A model generated the notes under the pieces. That model ran no database searches and was not told where the DNA came from. It saw only the letters and a list, made by a program, of their open reading frames with translations. Shown piece by piece: positions 8,718 through 17,083 of a DNA stretch of 38,447 bases. The position numbers and the translations under genes were made by a program. Each line of letters begins with the position of its first letter. Positions within the stretch are counted from its first letter, which is position 1. The DNA is from Bacteroidales bacterium UBA5235 (lineage in GTDB: Bacteria > Bacteroidota > Bacteroidia > Bacteroidales > VadinHA17). The stretch covers positions 71,413 through 109,859 of the forward strand of contig DHUL01000018.1 of assembly GCA_002409145.1 (NCBI GenBank). Reading direction: 5' to 3'.

Positions 8718-9752
8718 TCACTCCCAGCTAAGTATCACCTTTCCGCAGTTGCCCTCTTCCATCACGTCAAAACCCTTCTGGAAGTCGTCAATGTGGTAGC
8801 GGTGGGTGATGATCGGGTCAAGGTTAATGCCCCCGATGATCATCATCTGCATCTTGTACCAGGTCTCCCACATCTCACGACCGTAAATGCCTTTCAGGGT
8901 CAGGGCCTTGAAGATAATGTCACTCCATGGCACCTCGAAATTTGAAGGGAGTATTCCCAGCAGGGCGATGTTCGATCCGTTATACATGTTCGCGATCATC
9001 TCGCGGAAGGCTGCCGGTGATCCTGACATCTCAAGCCCTACGTCGAAGCCTTTCATATTAAGCGGTTCGAGGACATCCTTGATCTTTTCTCCCTTTTTAG
9101 GGTTGACAAGCATGGTGGCGCCCATCTTTTTTGCCAGATCAAGACGATAGTCGCTAAGATCACTGGCGACAATATGCCGTGCACCGGCAAACCGGGCTAT
9201 GGCGACGGCCATGCTGCCTATCAGTCCGGAGCCTGTGATGAGCACATCCTCGCCAAGAAGCGGGAATGCAAGCGCCGTATGCGTTGCGTTGCCGAAGGGA
9301 TCCATGATGGCTGCCCAGTCGTCCGGTATGCGTTGGTCAAGGAGCACTACGTTACGAGCGGGAACCTTAACATATTCAGCAAAGGAGCCGTCGATGTTCA
9401 CACCTATGCCGACGGTGTTCTCGCAGACATGCTCACGCCCGCGGCGGCAGTTGCGGCAGGTGCCGCAGAAGAGATGACCCTCGCCGGTAACCCTGTCGCC
9501 CACTTTTACATTTGTGACACCCGGACCAGCCTTTTCAACATGACCCATGTACTCGTGGCCGATTGTCATGGGTACTTTTATTGTCTTCTGTGCCCATTCG
9601 TTCCACTCATATATATGAAGATCAGTGCCGCAGATTGCTGATTTTTTGACCTTTATTATGACATCATTGTAGCCCGGTTCGGGGATGGGTACCTCCTGCA
9701 TCCATAATCCTTTGGCAGCCTGGGCCTTGACGAGTGCTTTCATCTTTTTCAT
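8718..9752 (-). CDS. tdh: L-threonine 3-dehydrogenase, zinc type
   Basis: Oxidises L-threonine with NAD to 2-amino-3-oxobutyrate. The 344 residues show the medium-chain dehydrogenase layout: catalytic zinc ligands C41 (ICGTDLHIYEW), H66 and E67 (GHEYMG), four structural-zinc cysteines C96, C99, C102 and C110, and the NAD-binding GSGLIG motif at about 171-176. ICGTDLHIYEWNEWAQ is typical of Tdh and separates it from sorbitol or alcohol dehydrogenases. The MKK-MKALVK start offers two Met codons three residues apart; either is possible. First gene of the tdh-kbl operon; the 87-base gap upstream has a weak -7-like TACTTTTA but no full promoter match. Confidence 0.95.
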   Translation of the reverse strand: MKKMKALVKAQAAKGLWMQEVPIPEPGYNDVIIKVKKSAICGTDLHIYEWNEWAQKTIKVPMTIGHEYMGHVEKAGPGVTNVKVGDRVTGEGHLFCGTCRNCRRGREHVCENTVGIGVNIDGSFAEYVKVPARNVVLLDQRIPDDWAAIMDPFGNATHTALAFPLLGEDVLITGSGLIGSMAVAIARFAGARHIVASDLSDYRLDLAKKMGATMLVNPKKGEKIKDVLEPLNMKGFDVGLEMSGSPAAFREMIANMYNGSNIALLGILPSNFEVPWSDIIFKALTLKGIYGREMWETWYKMQMMIIGGINLDPIITHRYHIDDFQKGFDVMEEGNCGKVILSWE

Positions 9753-9839
9753 CGGGAGTGATGACTAATTCGTTATGCTGTAAAAGTAATACAAACAGAG
9801 GTAACAAAATATGATTTTTGCCGGAGGCTGAGTGTGATC

Positions 9840-10625
9840 TCAGTAAACCGGTTTTACCAGGTTTTCGGCAGGTTCATGCCGGCTTGCAGCGCTCCAGCGT
9901 ATTCCCCTTTTAAGAATCTCCAGGGCTTCAGGCACATCCATGTCTGTGGCAACATGTCCCAGCGAGGAATAAAAAATCCTTCCCCTGCCGTACATCTTCT
10001 TCCAGACCACCGGAATCGTGCATCCATCAGACCAGTTGTCATGGTCACCGTTGAATGTGGTTGTTGCCAGCACCTTCACATTGGGGTCAACATGCATGTA
10101 GTACTGCTCGCTGTGCATTGAGAAGGATGACAGCCCTCTGGTAACCGGGTCATCGCTGTCTGTAATTGTCACACTATAGTCTATAACTCCCCCCGGGTGG
10201 GCTACCCATTGCCCGCCAACCATATACTGATATGCCGGATTGTTCCTGAAGGCATCTGCAAGGCCTCCGTGCCAGCCTGCCAGGCCCGCACCACCTCTCA
10301 CTGCCTCCAGCAGACCCTCTTCCTGTGAAGGAGTTATTGAAGACATAGTAATTGCCTGAATTATAAGGTCAACGCTATTCATATAAATGCTGTCAGTGTA
10401 TATATCAAGCGATGATGTTGTATCAGCAACAGCTCCTTCGGAGCGAAGCCAGGGCAGGAGTATGCCGGCATATTTACCAGGTTCATGCCCGTCCCATCCG
10501 CCGAAGACAATGAGGACACGTTTCCCTTTCAGGTCCTGACTGTTACATTCCGGGTTTGCAGCCAGCAGCATGAGTGACATCAGGGCGATTGCCGGCAGGT
10601 TGACAAGGATAATTGGTCTCTTCAT
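9840..10625 (-). CDS. Exported ThuA-like domain protein
   Basis: A ThuA/trehalose-utilisation type protein with a glutamine-amidotransferase-like fold. With the start at 10625 (MKRPIILVNLPAIALMSL) it has a signal peptide of about 25 residues and then RVLIVFGGWDGHEPGKY, AGLAGWHGGLADAFR and the conserved PVTRGLSSFSMHSEQYYMHVDP, all ThuA hallmarks. The upstream Met 14 codons earlier lies at the presumed transcription start, so the later one is preferred. It is divergently transcribed from a Gfo/Idh/MocA oxidoreductase, a pairing known for sugar or glycoside catabolism in Bacteroidota, suggesting a role in periplasmic carbohydrate processing. The substrate is not visible in the sequence. Confidence 0.85.
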   Translation of the reverse strand: MKRPIILVNLPAIALMSLMLLAANPECNSQDLKGKRVLIVFGGWDGHEPGKYAGILLPWLRSEGAVADTTSSLDIYTDSIYMNSVDLIIQAITMSSITPSQEEGLLEAVRGGAGLAGWHGGLADAFRNNPAYQYMVGGQWVAHPGGVIDYSVTITDSDDPVTRGLSSFSMHSEQYYMHVDPNVKVLATTTFNGDHDNWSDGCTIPVVWKKMYGRGRIFYSSLGHVATDMDVPEALEILKRGIRWSAASRHEPAENLVKPVY

Positions 10626-10640
10626 ATTGTTAATATAATT

Positions 10641-10648
10641 TATATTTG
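10641..10648 (+). promoter_or_regulatory. -7 promoter box for the Gfo/Idh/MocA gene
   Basis: TATATTTG matches TAnnTTTG exactly, 36 bases before the ATG at 10685. No TTG stands at the usual -33 distance, so it is a partial match. The same 59-base gap holds TATATTTA on the other strand for the divergent ThuA-like gene. Confidence 0.5.
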
Positions 10649-10684
10649 CCTGCAAAAGATGAATCATCGTAAATATAATCTATA

Positions 10685-12010
10685 ATGAAAAGAAAATCCA
10701 GATCACTGAACAGGAGAGAATTCCTGGGCAGTGCAGCTCTCGGCCTTGCCGGGACAATGATTATTCCGGGTGCAGTCAGCGGGTGTTCCGGCCGGAAAGA
10801 CCCCGGGCTGGTGAGGCTTGGATTCATTGGCCTTGGCCGGCAGGCAATGTACCTGATGGACGGATTCATCAGGATACCGGGCGTGGAGGTGCTTGCAGGA
10901 TGCGATGTATATTCAATCAAGCGGAAACGCTTTCAGAACAGGGCTGACGAATACTATGACGGGGAAGGCAGAAAGGTGAAAATTCAGACCTATGAGAAAT
11001 ATGATGATCTGCTCGGAAGAAAGGATATAGATGCAGTTGTGATTGCCGTTCCGGATCATGCTCATGCCATGGTTGCCATTGCGGCTCTCAGGGCAGGAAA
11101 GGATGTCTATCTTGAAAAACCGATGACATTTACGATTTACGAGGGTCAGCAACTTAAGAAGACAGTGCGTGAGACAGGCAGGATACTGGGGGTGGGCAGC
11201 CAGCAGAGATCGGATCCCAACTTCCGGCACGCAACCAGGCTGGTAAGTTCCGGGGCACTTGGCGCCATCACCCTTGTCAATGCTCATGTGGGGCCGCCGC
11301 CTAAACCATATGACCTGCCTGCCGTGACGATACCTGAAGGACTGAACTGGGACCTGTGGCTCGGACCGCTTCCCGAAACAATACACTACAATCCGGAGCT
11401 CAATCCGCCGATCTCCCTCGATCCTCCGCGTGATGAGGAGTTCTGGGCGGGATGGCGCTGGTACCGTGAGACTGGCGGAGGATTCACCACTGACTGGGGT
11501 GCCCATATGTTTGACGTTGCGCAGTGGGGCCTGGGAATGGACGGAAGCGGGCCGGTTGAAATAGCTCCGATCGGTGACGGATCGGAATATATCAGATGGG
11601 TCTATAAAAACGGGACAGTAATGACGTCCGAGCCATTCAATGATAAGAAAACCAAGGGTGTTAAATTCTGGGGTGAAAAGGGGTGGATAGAGGTGTCACG
11701 CGAACACTACAGCGCCTCAGACCCTGCCTTTAATCCGCCGCCGGCAGCGGCAGGAGAGCAGGAGGGTCCGTATGAGACGAAAATTCCGCACCAGCTTGAC
11801 TTCATCGATGCTGTACGAAAACGGACCGATCCTGTTGTACCTGTTGAGACCGGGCACAGCTCCTGCACTGTATGCACACTCGGGAACATTGCCGTGATGC
11901 TTAACCGCACTCTGAGGTGGGATCCCGTCACGGAAACTTTTATCGATGATGCTGATGGTGCAGCTTCTGCCATGCTGCACTACAACTACCGGGATCCTTA
12001 TAAGTTGTAG
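10685..12010 (+). CDS. Tat-exported Gfo/Idh/MocA family oxidoreductase
   Basis: A periplasmic NAD(P)-binding sugar or cyclitol oxidoreductase. The N-terminus has a twin-arginine motif (NRREFLGSAALG, residues 9-20) ending in a lipobox VSGC with Cys34, so it may be a Tat-exported lipoprotein carrying its folded cofactor. The Rossmann motif GFIGLGRQ is at 46-53, the family signature EKP at 144-146 (LEKPMTF), and the C-terminal substrate domain holds GGGFTTDWGAHMFDVAQW, with the usual catalytic-domain Asp and His. Length 441 fits the exported Bacteroidota branch. Divergent from a ThuA-like gene. A 3-keto-sugar pathway is plausible from family knowledge, but no 3-keto-glycoside hydrolase (DUF1080) gene is nearby. 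Confidence 0.9.
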   Translation: MKRKSRSLNRREFLGSAALGLAGTMIIPGAVSGCSGRKDPGLVRLGFIGLGRQAMYLMDGFIRIPGVEVLAGCDVYSIKRKRFQNRADEYYDGEGRKVKIQTYEKYDDLLGRKDIDAVVIAVPDHAHAMVAIAALRAGKDVYLEKPMTFTIYEGQQLKKTVRETGRILGVGSQQRSDPNFRHATRLVSSGALGAITLVNAHVGPPPKPYDLPAVTIPEGLNWDLWLGPLPETIHYNPELNPPISLDPPRDEEFWAGWRWYRETGGGFTTDWGAHMFDVAQWGLGMDGSGPVEIAPIGDGSEYIRWVYKNGTVMTSEPFNDKKTKGVKFWGEKGWIEVSREHYSASDPAFNPPPAAAGEQEGPYETKIPHQLDFIDAVRKRTDPVVPVETGHSSCTVCTLGNIAVMLNRTLRWDPVTETFIDDADGAASAMLHYNYRDPYKL

Positions 12011-12102
12011 GTTCAGGAAGGCGCCGGTGTCTGCCTGGAAATTCAGGTGGCAGGCTGATAAATGAGACGGTGATTAAGCCGGTCTTTACTCTATTATTTG
12101 CT

Positions 12103-12110
12103 TATTTTTG
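12103..12110 (+). promoter_or_regulatory. -7 promoter box for gltX
   Basis: TATTTTTG is an exact TAnnTTTG match 52 bases before the gltX ATG, with TTT but no full TTG at the -33 distance. The remainder of the 152-base gap from 12011 holds nothing else I can name. Confidence 0.5.
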
Positions 12111-12162
12111 CGCCAGCATCCGCTGCTATGGCAGGATGCATAGCAGGTAACCCATCAAGGAT

Positions 12163-13677
12163 ATGGCAGACAGAAACATCAGGGTGCGCTTTGCCCCGAG
12201 CCCCACAGGCCCGCTGCACATAGGCGGCGTACGTACGGCACTTTATAACTATCTCTTCGCAAAACATCACGGCGGAACCTTCATCCTTCGTATAGAAGAC
12301 ACCGACCAGGCACGCTACGTTGAGGGCGCGGAGGATTACATAATGGACTCACTTGAGTGGGCAGGCATAAAGATTGATGAGGGGGTACGCGAGGGCGGTC
12401 CGTTTGCCCCTTACCGGCAGAGTGACAGGAAGGAGATTTATCACCGCTATGCCGACGATCTTATCCGCAACGGCGATGCCTATTACGCTTTCGATACACC
12501 GGAAGAGCTTGAGAGACTCAGGCACGAATATGAATCACGTGGTGAAACCTTCAACTACGGCTGCACCAGCAGGATGACCATGTGCAACTCACTTACCCTT
12601 CCTTCGGAAGAGATTGAGAAGCGCCTCGCCTCCGGTGAACATTATGTTGTCAGGTACCGCATGCCGGAAAACGAAGACATACACTTCAATGACCTTATCA
12701 GGGGAGATATAGTGGTCAACACCTCTACCCTTGACGACAAGGTGCTGTACAAGTCTGACGGCATGCCAACCTACCACCTGGCTAATATCGTCGATGATCA
12801 CCTGATGCAGATCTCGCACGTGATAAGGGGAGAGGAATGGCTTCCATCACTGCCGCTGCACGTGATGCTATACCGAAGCTTTGGCTGGGAGGCGCCTCTT
12901 TTTGCGCATCTGCCACTGTTGCTCAAACCCACAGGCAAGGGGAAACTGAGCAAACGCGACGGCGACAAGATGGGATTCCCGGTCTTTCCGCTTTACTGGC
13001 CATACGGCGAAACAGCCTCCGGCTATCGTGAAGAGGGTTACTTCCCCGAAGCGTTTGTCAACATGCTGGCCCTGCTGGGATGGAACCCGGGAACGGAACA
13101 GGAGATATTCACAATGGATGAACTGATTGCTGCATTCACGATTGACCGGGTAGGCAAATCAGGATCGCGCTTTGATCCCGATAAGGCGAAGTGGTTTAAT
13201 GCCAGGTATTTCCAGATGAAAAGCGATGAGGAACTTGCTGATCTTTTCATGCTTCTCCTGAAAGAAAAAGGAATCACTCCCGACCGGGCCACGGTGGTGA
13301 GGATAGTCTCTCTGGTGAAGGAAAGAGCAGGGTTTGTAAAGGATCTCTGGAACGAAGCCGACTTCTTCTTCGTTGCGCCGGAGAGCTATGATCCTGAAGT
13401 TGTCAGGAAGCGGTGGAATGCAGACTCGCCGGGACAGATGGTTGAACTGCGCGGGAAGCTTGCCGGTGTGCAGCCTTTCGCACCGGAGGTGCTGGAGCAG
13501 AGCGTGAAGGAGTGGGTTACCTCAAGGGGGTATAACACCGGGGCGATTTTCAATCTCTTCCGGTTGTTGCTGGTAGGTGCATCCAGGGGCCCTCATCTCT
13601 TTGACATCGCGTCCCTCATTGGCAGGGAGGAGACGCTTCGCCGGCTTGATGACGGCATCAGACGGCTCTCATCATAA
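12163..13677 (+). CDS. gltX: Glutamyl-tRNA synthetase
   Basis: Charges tRNA-Glu with glutamate; class I aminoacyl-tRNA synthetase. Residues 11-28 contain APSPTGPLHIGG, the HIGH-type signature, and KLSKR (261-265) is the KMSKS-type loop. Just after it comes the insertion GFPVFPLYWPYGETASGYR, followed by EEGYFPEAF, typical of Bacteroidota GltX; the all-helical anticodon-binding part occupies roughly 330-504. A cysteine-containing insert with CTSRMTMC is present around residues 139-146. It starts a run of three same-strand genes with very short gaps: 5 bases to the TatD-like gene, which in turn overlaps tcdA. Confidence 0.96.
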   Translation: MADRNIRVRFAPSPTGPLHIGGVRTALYNYLFAKHHGGTFILRIEDTDQARYVEGAEDYIMDSLEWAGIKIDEGVREGGPFAPYRQSDRKEIYHRYADDLIRNGDAYYAFDTPEELERLRHEYESRGETFNYGCTSRMTMCNSLTLPSEEIEKRLASGEHYVVRYRMPENEDIHFNDLIRGDIVVNTSTLDDKVLYKSDGMPTYHLANIVDDHLMQISHVIRGEEWLPSLPLHVMLYRSFGWEAPLFAHLPLLLKPTGKGKLSKRDGDKMGFPVFPLYWPYGETASGYREEGYFPEAFVNMLALLGWNPGTEQEIFTMDELIAAFTIDRVGKSGSRFDPDKAKWFNARYFQMKSDEELADLFMLLLKEKGITPDRATVVRIVSLVKERAGFVKDLWNEADFFFVAPESYDPEVVRKRWNADSPGQMVELRGKLAGVQPFAPEVLEQSVKEWVTSRGYNTGAIFNLFRLLLVGASRGPHLFDIASLIGREETLRRLDDGIRRLSS

Positions 13678-13682
13678 ACCTC

Positions 13683-14354
13683 ATGAAACTCCCCGGGGAG
13701 ATAAGATATATTGACTTTCACACCCATTCACAGGGTGGTGGGAGTGACGCTGTAGCTGTCAGAAACCTGATGGCAGGAGATGAGGTGCCGGCTGATTTTG
13801 CCGCAAACACCCTCTTTTCGGCAGGCATCCATCCGTGGCAGCTGACAGATGGCAACCTCGGGCAGATGCAGACTGAGTTGCTGTTAACGGCAGCGCACCC
13901 TCATGTGGTGATGATCGGTGAGGCCGGGTTTGACCGGCTTCGCGGGGCGCAGGGGGAGGTACAGTACCGTGCCTTCCTTTTCCAGGCTCACATTGCCGTG
14001 GAGATGGGGAAGCCGGTGGTGATCCATTGTGTGAAAGGGTGGGATGAACTGAGGCGTGCGCGCAGGGAGGTCAAACCCGGCCGTCCATGGGTCATCCACG
14101 GATTCAGGGGCAGCGGCAGCCTTGCAGCTTCGCTTGCAGAGGAGGGATTCTGGTTCTCACTGGGAGCAGAAGGATTGACAGCAGAGGTGCTTGAGTCAGT
14201 ATACCATGAGAAACTGTTGCTCGAGACTGACGATTCCGGCCGGCAGATAGCTGAGGTTTACCACCTCTTTGAGTCTGTCACGGGGTATGATGAGCAGAGG
14301 GCGGAGAGACTTGTCCGCAATAACTTCAACTCACTCTTAAACTTCAGCCTGTGA
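13683..14354 (+). CDS. TatD-family metal-dependent hydrolase
   Basis: A TIM-barrel amidohydrolase-type protein of the TatD DNase family. All expected metal ligands can be seen: H13 and H15 (DFHTHS), E80 (IGEAGFDR), H115 (VVIHC), H139 (VIHGFRG) and D183 (LLLETDD). At 223 residues it is 30-40 shorter than typical TatD, with shortened loops in the N-terminal half, so it belongs to a compact Bacteroidota branch. Likely cytoplasmic, acting as a 3'-5' exonuclease or related hydrolase; the substrate is not known. It lies 5 bases after gltX and overlaps the tcdA start by four bases, so the three genes are co-translated. Confidence 0.85.
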   Translation: MKLPGEIRYIDFHTHSQGGGSDAVAVRNLMAGDEVPADFAANTLFSAGIHPWQLTDGNLGQMQTELLLTAAHPHVVMIGEAGFDRLRGAQGEVQYRAFLFQAHIAVEMGKPVVIHCVKGWDELRRARREVKPGRPWVIHGFRGSGSLAASLAEEGFWFSLGAEGLTAEVLESVYHEKLLLETDDSGRQIAEVYHLFESVTGYDEQRAERLVRNNFNSLLNFSL

Positions 14355-15085
14355 CAGAAGGATGGCTTTCACGCACAGAGATGCTGCTCGGTCCTGAGGC
14401 ACTGCAGAGACTGAAGGAGTCACACGTGCTTGTAGCGGGACTGGGAGGCGTGGGATCATGGGCTGCGGAGATGATATGCAGGGCAGGCGTGGGTGTAATG
14501 ACAATCATCGACGGCGATGTGGTGACAGCCGCAAACAGGAACAGGCAGCTGCCGGCACTGACTTCAACCACAGGCAGAAAGAAAGCGGAAGTAATGGGAG
14601 AGAGGCTGCTTGACATCAATCCTGACCTTCGTCTCAGGATAATTCCTGAATTCATTCGTGATCAGAGGATGATCGACATCCTCGAAGAGGAAAAATACGA
14701 CTATGTGGTTGACGCCATAGATACTCTCTCACCCAAGGTTTTTCTTGTCTATCACTCGCTCAGGCTGAAACTGAGGGTGGTAAGCTCGATGGGCGCCGGG
14801 GGGAAGTATGATCCCACCTCAATCAGGGTGGCTGATATCTCGGACACGAACTTCTGCAACCTCGCGCGCATGCTGCGCAAAAAGCTTCACAAGCTGGGTG
14901 TACATGAAGGATTTCCGGCCGTTTACAGCCCGGAGGTGGTTGACAAGAATCTGATTGTAAGAGGCTCCGATGAGAGCAACAAAGCATCGAGCGTCGGAAC
15001 GATGTCATATATGCCAGCAGCATTCGGCATTGCCTGCGCCTCAGTGGTCATCAGGGAACTCGCCGGTATCACTCCGGTGGTCTGA
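14351..15085 (+). CDS. tcdA: tRNA threonylcarbamoyladenosine dehydratase
   Basis: E1-like (ThiF superfamily) enzyme that uses ATP to cyclise t6A37 in tRNA to ct6A. The 244 residues start with WLSRTEMLLGPEALQRLKES, then the ATP-binding GLGGVGSW at 30-37, the acidic DGDVV at the strand 2 end, an NRNRQLPAL helix typical for TcdA, and VVDAIDTLSPK. The start is GTG at 14351, overlapping the TatD-like stop (GTGA); the first ATG is 10 codons further and would remove conserved residues. Third gene after gltX, fitting a tRNA function. Ends 1 base before the convergent serine hydrolase gene. Confidence 0.92.
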   Translation: MTEGWLSRTEMLLGPEALQRLKESHVLVAGLGGVGSWAAEMICRAGVGVMTIIDGDVVTAANRNRQLPALTSTTGRKKAEVMGERLLDINPDLRLRIIPEFIRDQRMIDILEEEKYDYVVDAIDTLSPKVFLVYHSLRLKLRVVSSMGAGGKYDPTSIRVADISDTNFCNLARMLRKKLHKLGVHEGFPAVYSPEVVDKNLIVRGSDESNKASSVGTMSYMPAAFGIACASVVIRELAGITPVV

Positions 15086-15086
15086 C

Positions 15087-16640
15087 CTATTTTTCCATGA
15101 CAGCTTTAACCGGAGGTATGTCGAATCCCGGAGGGGGACTGAGTCTTGTATTCATGACCATCGTATCACCTTCAAAGGTGCATTTAATCCTTATATGGTG
15201 AGGACTCTCGATGTATCTGATAATCATCTCCAGAGTGGAGTCTGTTCTCCATTCATATGCAGCCGCAATTTTATGTGATTGCAGGCTTCCGGGTCTGCTT
15301 AAAATATTCGGGCCTGCAAGTTGGGTCTCAGATTTTTCCCATCTTCCCCTTCCGAATGGGATGATGTACTTCTGACCGTTCATCTCCAGCTCCACCCGGC
15401 AGGTGTCACCGGTAAACAGAGGTGAGAAGGATTCCAGGTTAAGCTGGTTTTCTTCGGGCATAAATCTCTTTCCTGATATCGCAGAAGCAACAGGTGAATC
15501 TGGTTTTTCTGCCGGAACAGGAAGCGCAAGACCGGCGAGCCGCTCCTTCAGCATTGCATGTGATTCCTTGTCCTCAGGCAGGGATTCGTCCTTAAGGGCA
15601 GGAAGTATAAAATCCCATACCAGGTTGATCTCATCCTGCATATCAGGCGTTTCGCAGGTGATAGCCACCACTGCATCCTTTTCAGGGATGACGATAATAT
15701 ACTGCCCGAAAGCGCCGTCAGCCCTGTAAGAATTGTGGCGGCAGCGCCAGAACTGATAACAGTAACCCTGCATCCATTCGCTCCTGGCTCTTACCTCAGG
15801 CAGAGCACCAGGGGACTGGTCAATTTTGAAGGTGGTCGCCTCCTCCACCCATGCTGCCGGGATGATCTGCCTGCCGTTCCACATCCCCTTCTGCAGGTAC
15901 AGAAGGCCGAACTTAGCCATGTCCTCAGTCCTCACCCTCAGGCCCCATCCGCCAGCGTTGATTCCTTCCGGACTCTCCTCCCAGTCATATCCCTCAATGC
16001 CCAGCGGTTCGAAGAGACGGGGCCGGAGATAATCAGCAAGCTTCTCACCGGTTACCTTTTGTACTATGGCAGAAAGCATGAATGTAGCCATAGAGTTGTA
16101 AAGGAACTCCGTGCCCGGTTCTTTCAGCACAGGTGTGGCCAGGAAATCCTTTACCCATTCACCTGATGAAGAAGAGATCTTTCCTGTCGGATCGGGTGCC
16201 TGTCCGGCTGACATTGTCAGCAAATCCTTCACCGTCATCTGCGCAAGGAAAGGAGAGACAGTACCAGGCACCTGGTCCGGGAAGAACGATACAACACTGT
16301 CGTCAACTGTCAGCAGCTTCTCAGTAACAGCAAATCCGACTGCGGTGGAGGTGAAGCTCTTGCTTGTGGAGTAGAGGGTATGTCTGAGTTCAGGCCTGTA
16401 AGGGGCCCACCAGCCCTCCGCAACCACCTTCCCGTGGCGGATGATCATGATACTATGAAACTCGTGCCTGTCTGCAGCGGCAGAGTCTAGAAAGGTTATC
16501 AGGCCTGCTGATGACACTCCTTCAGCCTCAGGGGTACTGCGGGGTAGTGAAGAAGAGGCCGGGACGCTGCTTTTACAGCTGCCAGACAGGATCAGAATAA
16601 CAAACAGGAAATAAACGGAAAAGACTCGCGGAATTTTCAT
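15087..16640 (-). CDS. Serine hydrolase, beta-lactamase class C-like lipoprotein
   Basis: A membrane-anchored member of the serine beta-lactamase/penicillin-binding-protein-like esterase family. The signal sequence ends in ILSGSC, Cys22 being the likely lipidation site. The nucleophile motif SxxK is S91-T-S-K94 in TLYSTSKSFTS; FLYNSMATFMLS occupies the second motif region around 195-205; GGWGLRVRTEDMAKFG is a typical family segment. After the catalytic domain, about residues 350-517 form an extra beta-rich C-terminal domain seen in longer family members. The physiological substrate (ester, peptide or amide) cannot be inferred. Convergent with tcdA; its promoter region holds a TACTTTTG -7 box with a palindrome at the start site. 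Confidence 0.85.
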   Translation of the reverse strand: MKIPRVFSVYFLFVILILSGSCKSSVPASSSLPRSTPEAEGVSSAGLITFLDSAAADRHEFHSIMIIRHGKVVAEGWWAPYRPELRHTLYSTSKSFTSTAVGFAVTEKLLTVDDSVVSFFPDQVPGTVSPFLAQMTVKDLLTMSAGQAPDPTGKISSSSGEWVKDFLATPVLKEPGTEFLYNSMATFMLSAIVQKVTGEKLADYLRPRLFEPLGIEGYDWEESPEGINAGGWGLRVRTEDMAKFGLLYLQKGMWNGRQIIPAAWVEEATTFKIDQSPGALPEVRARSEWMQGYCYQFWRCRHNSYRADGAFGQYIIVIPEKDAVVAITCETPDMQDEINLVWDFILPALKDESLPEDKESHAMLKERLAGLALPVPAEKPDSPVASAISGKRFMPEENQLNLESFSPLFTGDTCRVELEMNGQKYIIPFGRGRWEKSETQLAGPNILSRPGSLQSHKIAAAYEWRTDSTLEMIIRYIESPHHIRIKCTFEGDTMVMNTRLSPPPGFDIPPVKAVMEK

Positions 16641-16668
16641 GGGACAGTGATTATGGTTAAACCAGTCT

Positions 16669-16689
16669 GGATATCAATATCCAAAAGTA
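16669..16689 (-). promoter_or_regulatory. Promoter and possible operator of the serine hydrolase gene
   Basis: On the minus strand TACTTTTG (16682-16689) is an exact TAnnTTTG box. It abuts GGATATTGATATCC (16669-16682), a palindrome with arms GGATAT/ATATCC around a 2-base centre, which would cover the transcription start, an apt place for a repressor. No regulator is known. Confidence 0.5.
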
Positions 16690-16715
16690 TAACAATAATC
16701 CGGTTCCCGGCAACC

Positions 16716-17057
16716 TTACTGCCTGCTCACCTGCGGAGTTCCTTCCTCCTTTTTCTTTTCAGTCATCTCCTTTGCAGTAAAACCAAGCTTCTCGATTGAC
16801 CTCTTCAGTGTTTCAGGGGAGATCTTATCCTTCTGGTACTGCACGGTAACTTCTTTGGTTGCCAGATCACATTTCACATCCTTTACACCCTTTTCAAAGG
16901 GGACGTTCTTCATGATTGTATTGACACAGTTCTGGCAGTCAATGCTTGTCGCAAACCGGACCGTGGAGAGATCCTTTTTGTTTTTCTCCTGCGCGCTGAG
17001 CGTGAGTGCGGAGAAGAGGAAGAGAAGGACTGTTGTGACTATAAAATTGCTTTTCAT
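16716..17057 (-). CDS. Exported heavy-metal-associated (HMA) domain protein
   Basis: A small secreted copper-chaperone-like protein. From the start at 17057 the sequence MKSNFIVTTVLLFLFSALTLSAQ forms a signal peptide. The mature part is one HMA ferredoxin-like domain, residues about 33-100, with the metal site SIDCQNC (C41, C44), VKCDLATKEVTVQY as the second strand, and ISPETLKRSIEKLGF as the last helix; a Lys/Glu-rich tail follows. An ATG at 17084 overlaps the TonB receptor stop by one base (TAATG) and may be used instead, adding nine residues. It is the last gene of the operon with the TonB receptor and the Cys/His-rich protein, implying a shared metal, most likely copper; the metal is inferred. 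Confidence 0.85.
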   Translation of the reverse strand: MKSNFIVTTVLLFLFSALTLSAQEKNKKDLSTVRFATSIDCQNCVNTIMKNVPFEKGVKDVKCDLATKEVTVQYQKDKISPETLKRSIEKLGFTAKEMTEKKKEEGTPQVSRQ

Positions 17058-17083
17058 TGTATTGAGTTGTTTTATTATTGTCA

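Noticed and set aside
10913..11506. 197-codon minus-strand frame
   Set aside because: It lies wholly within the oxidoreductase gene, which has complete family motifs; this is a shadow frame.
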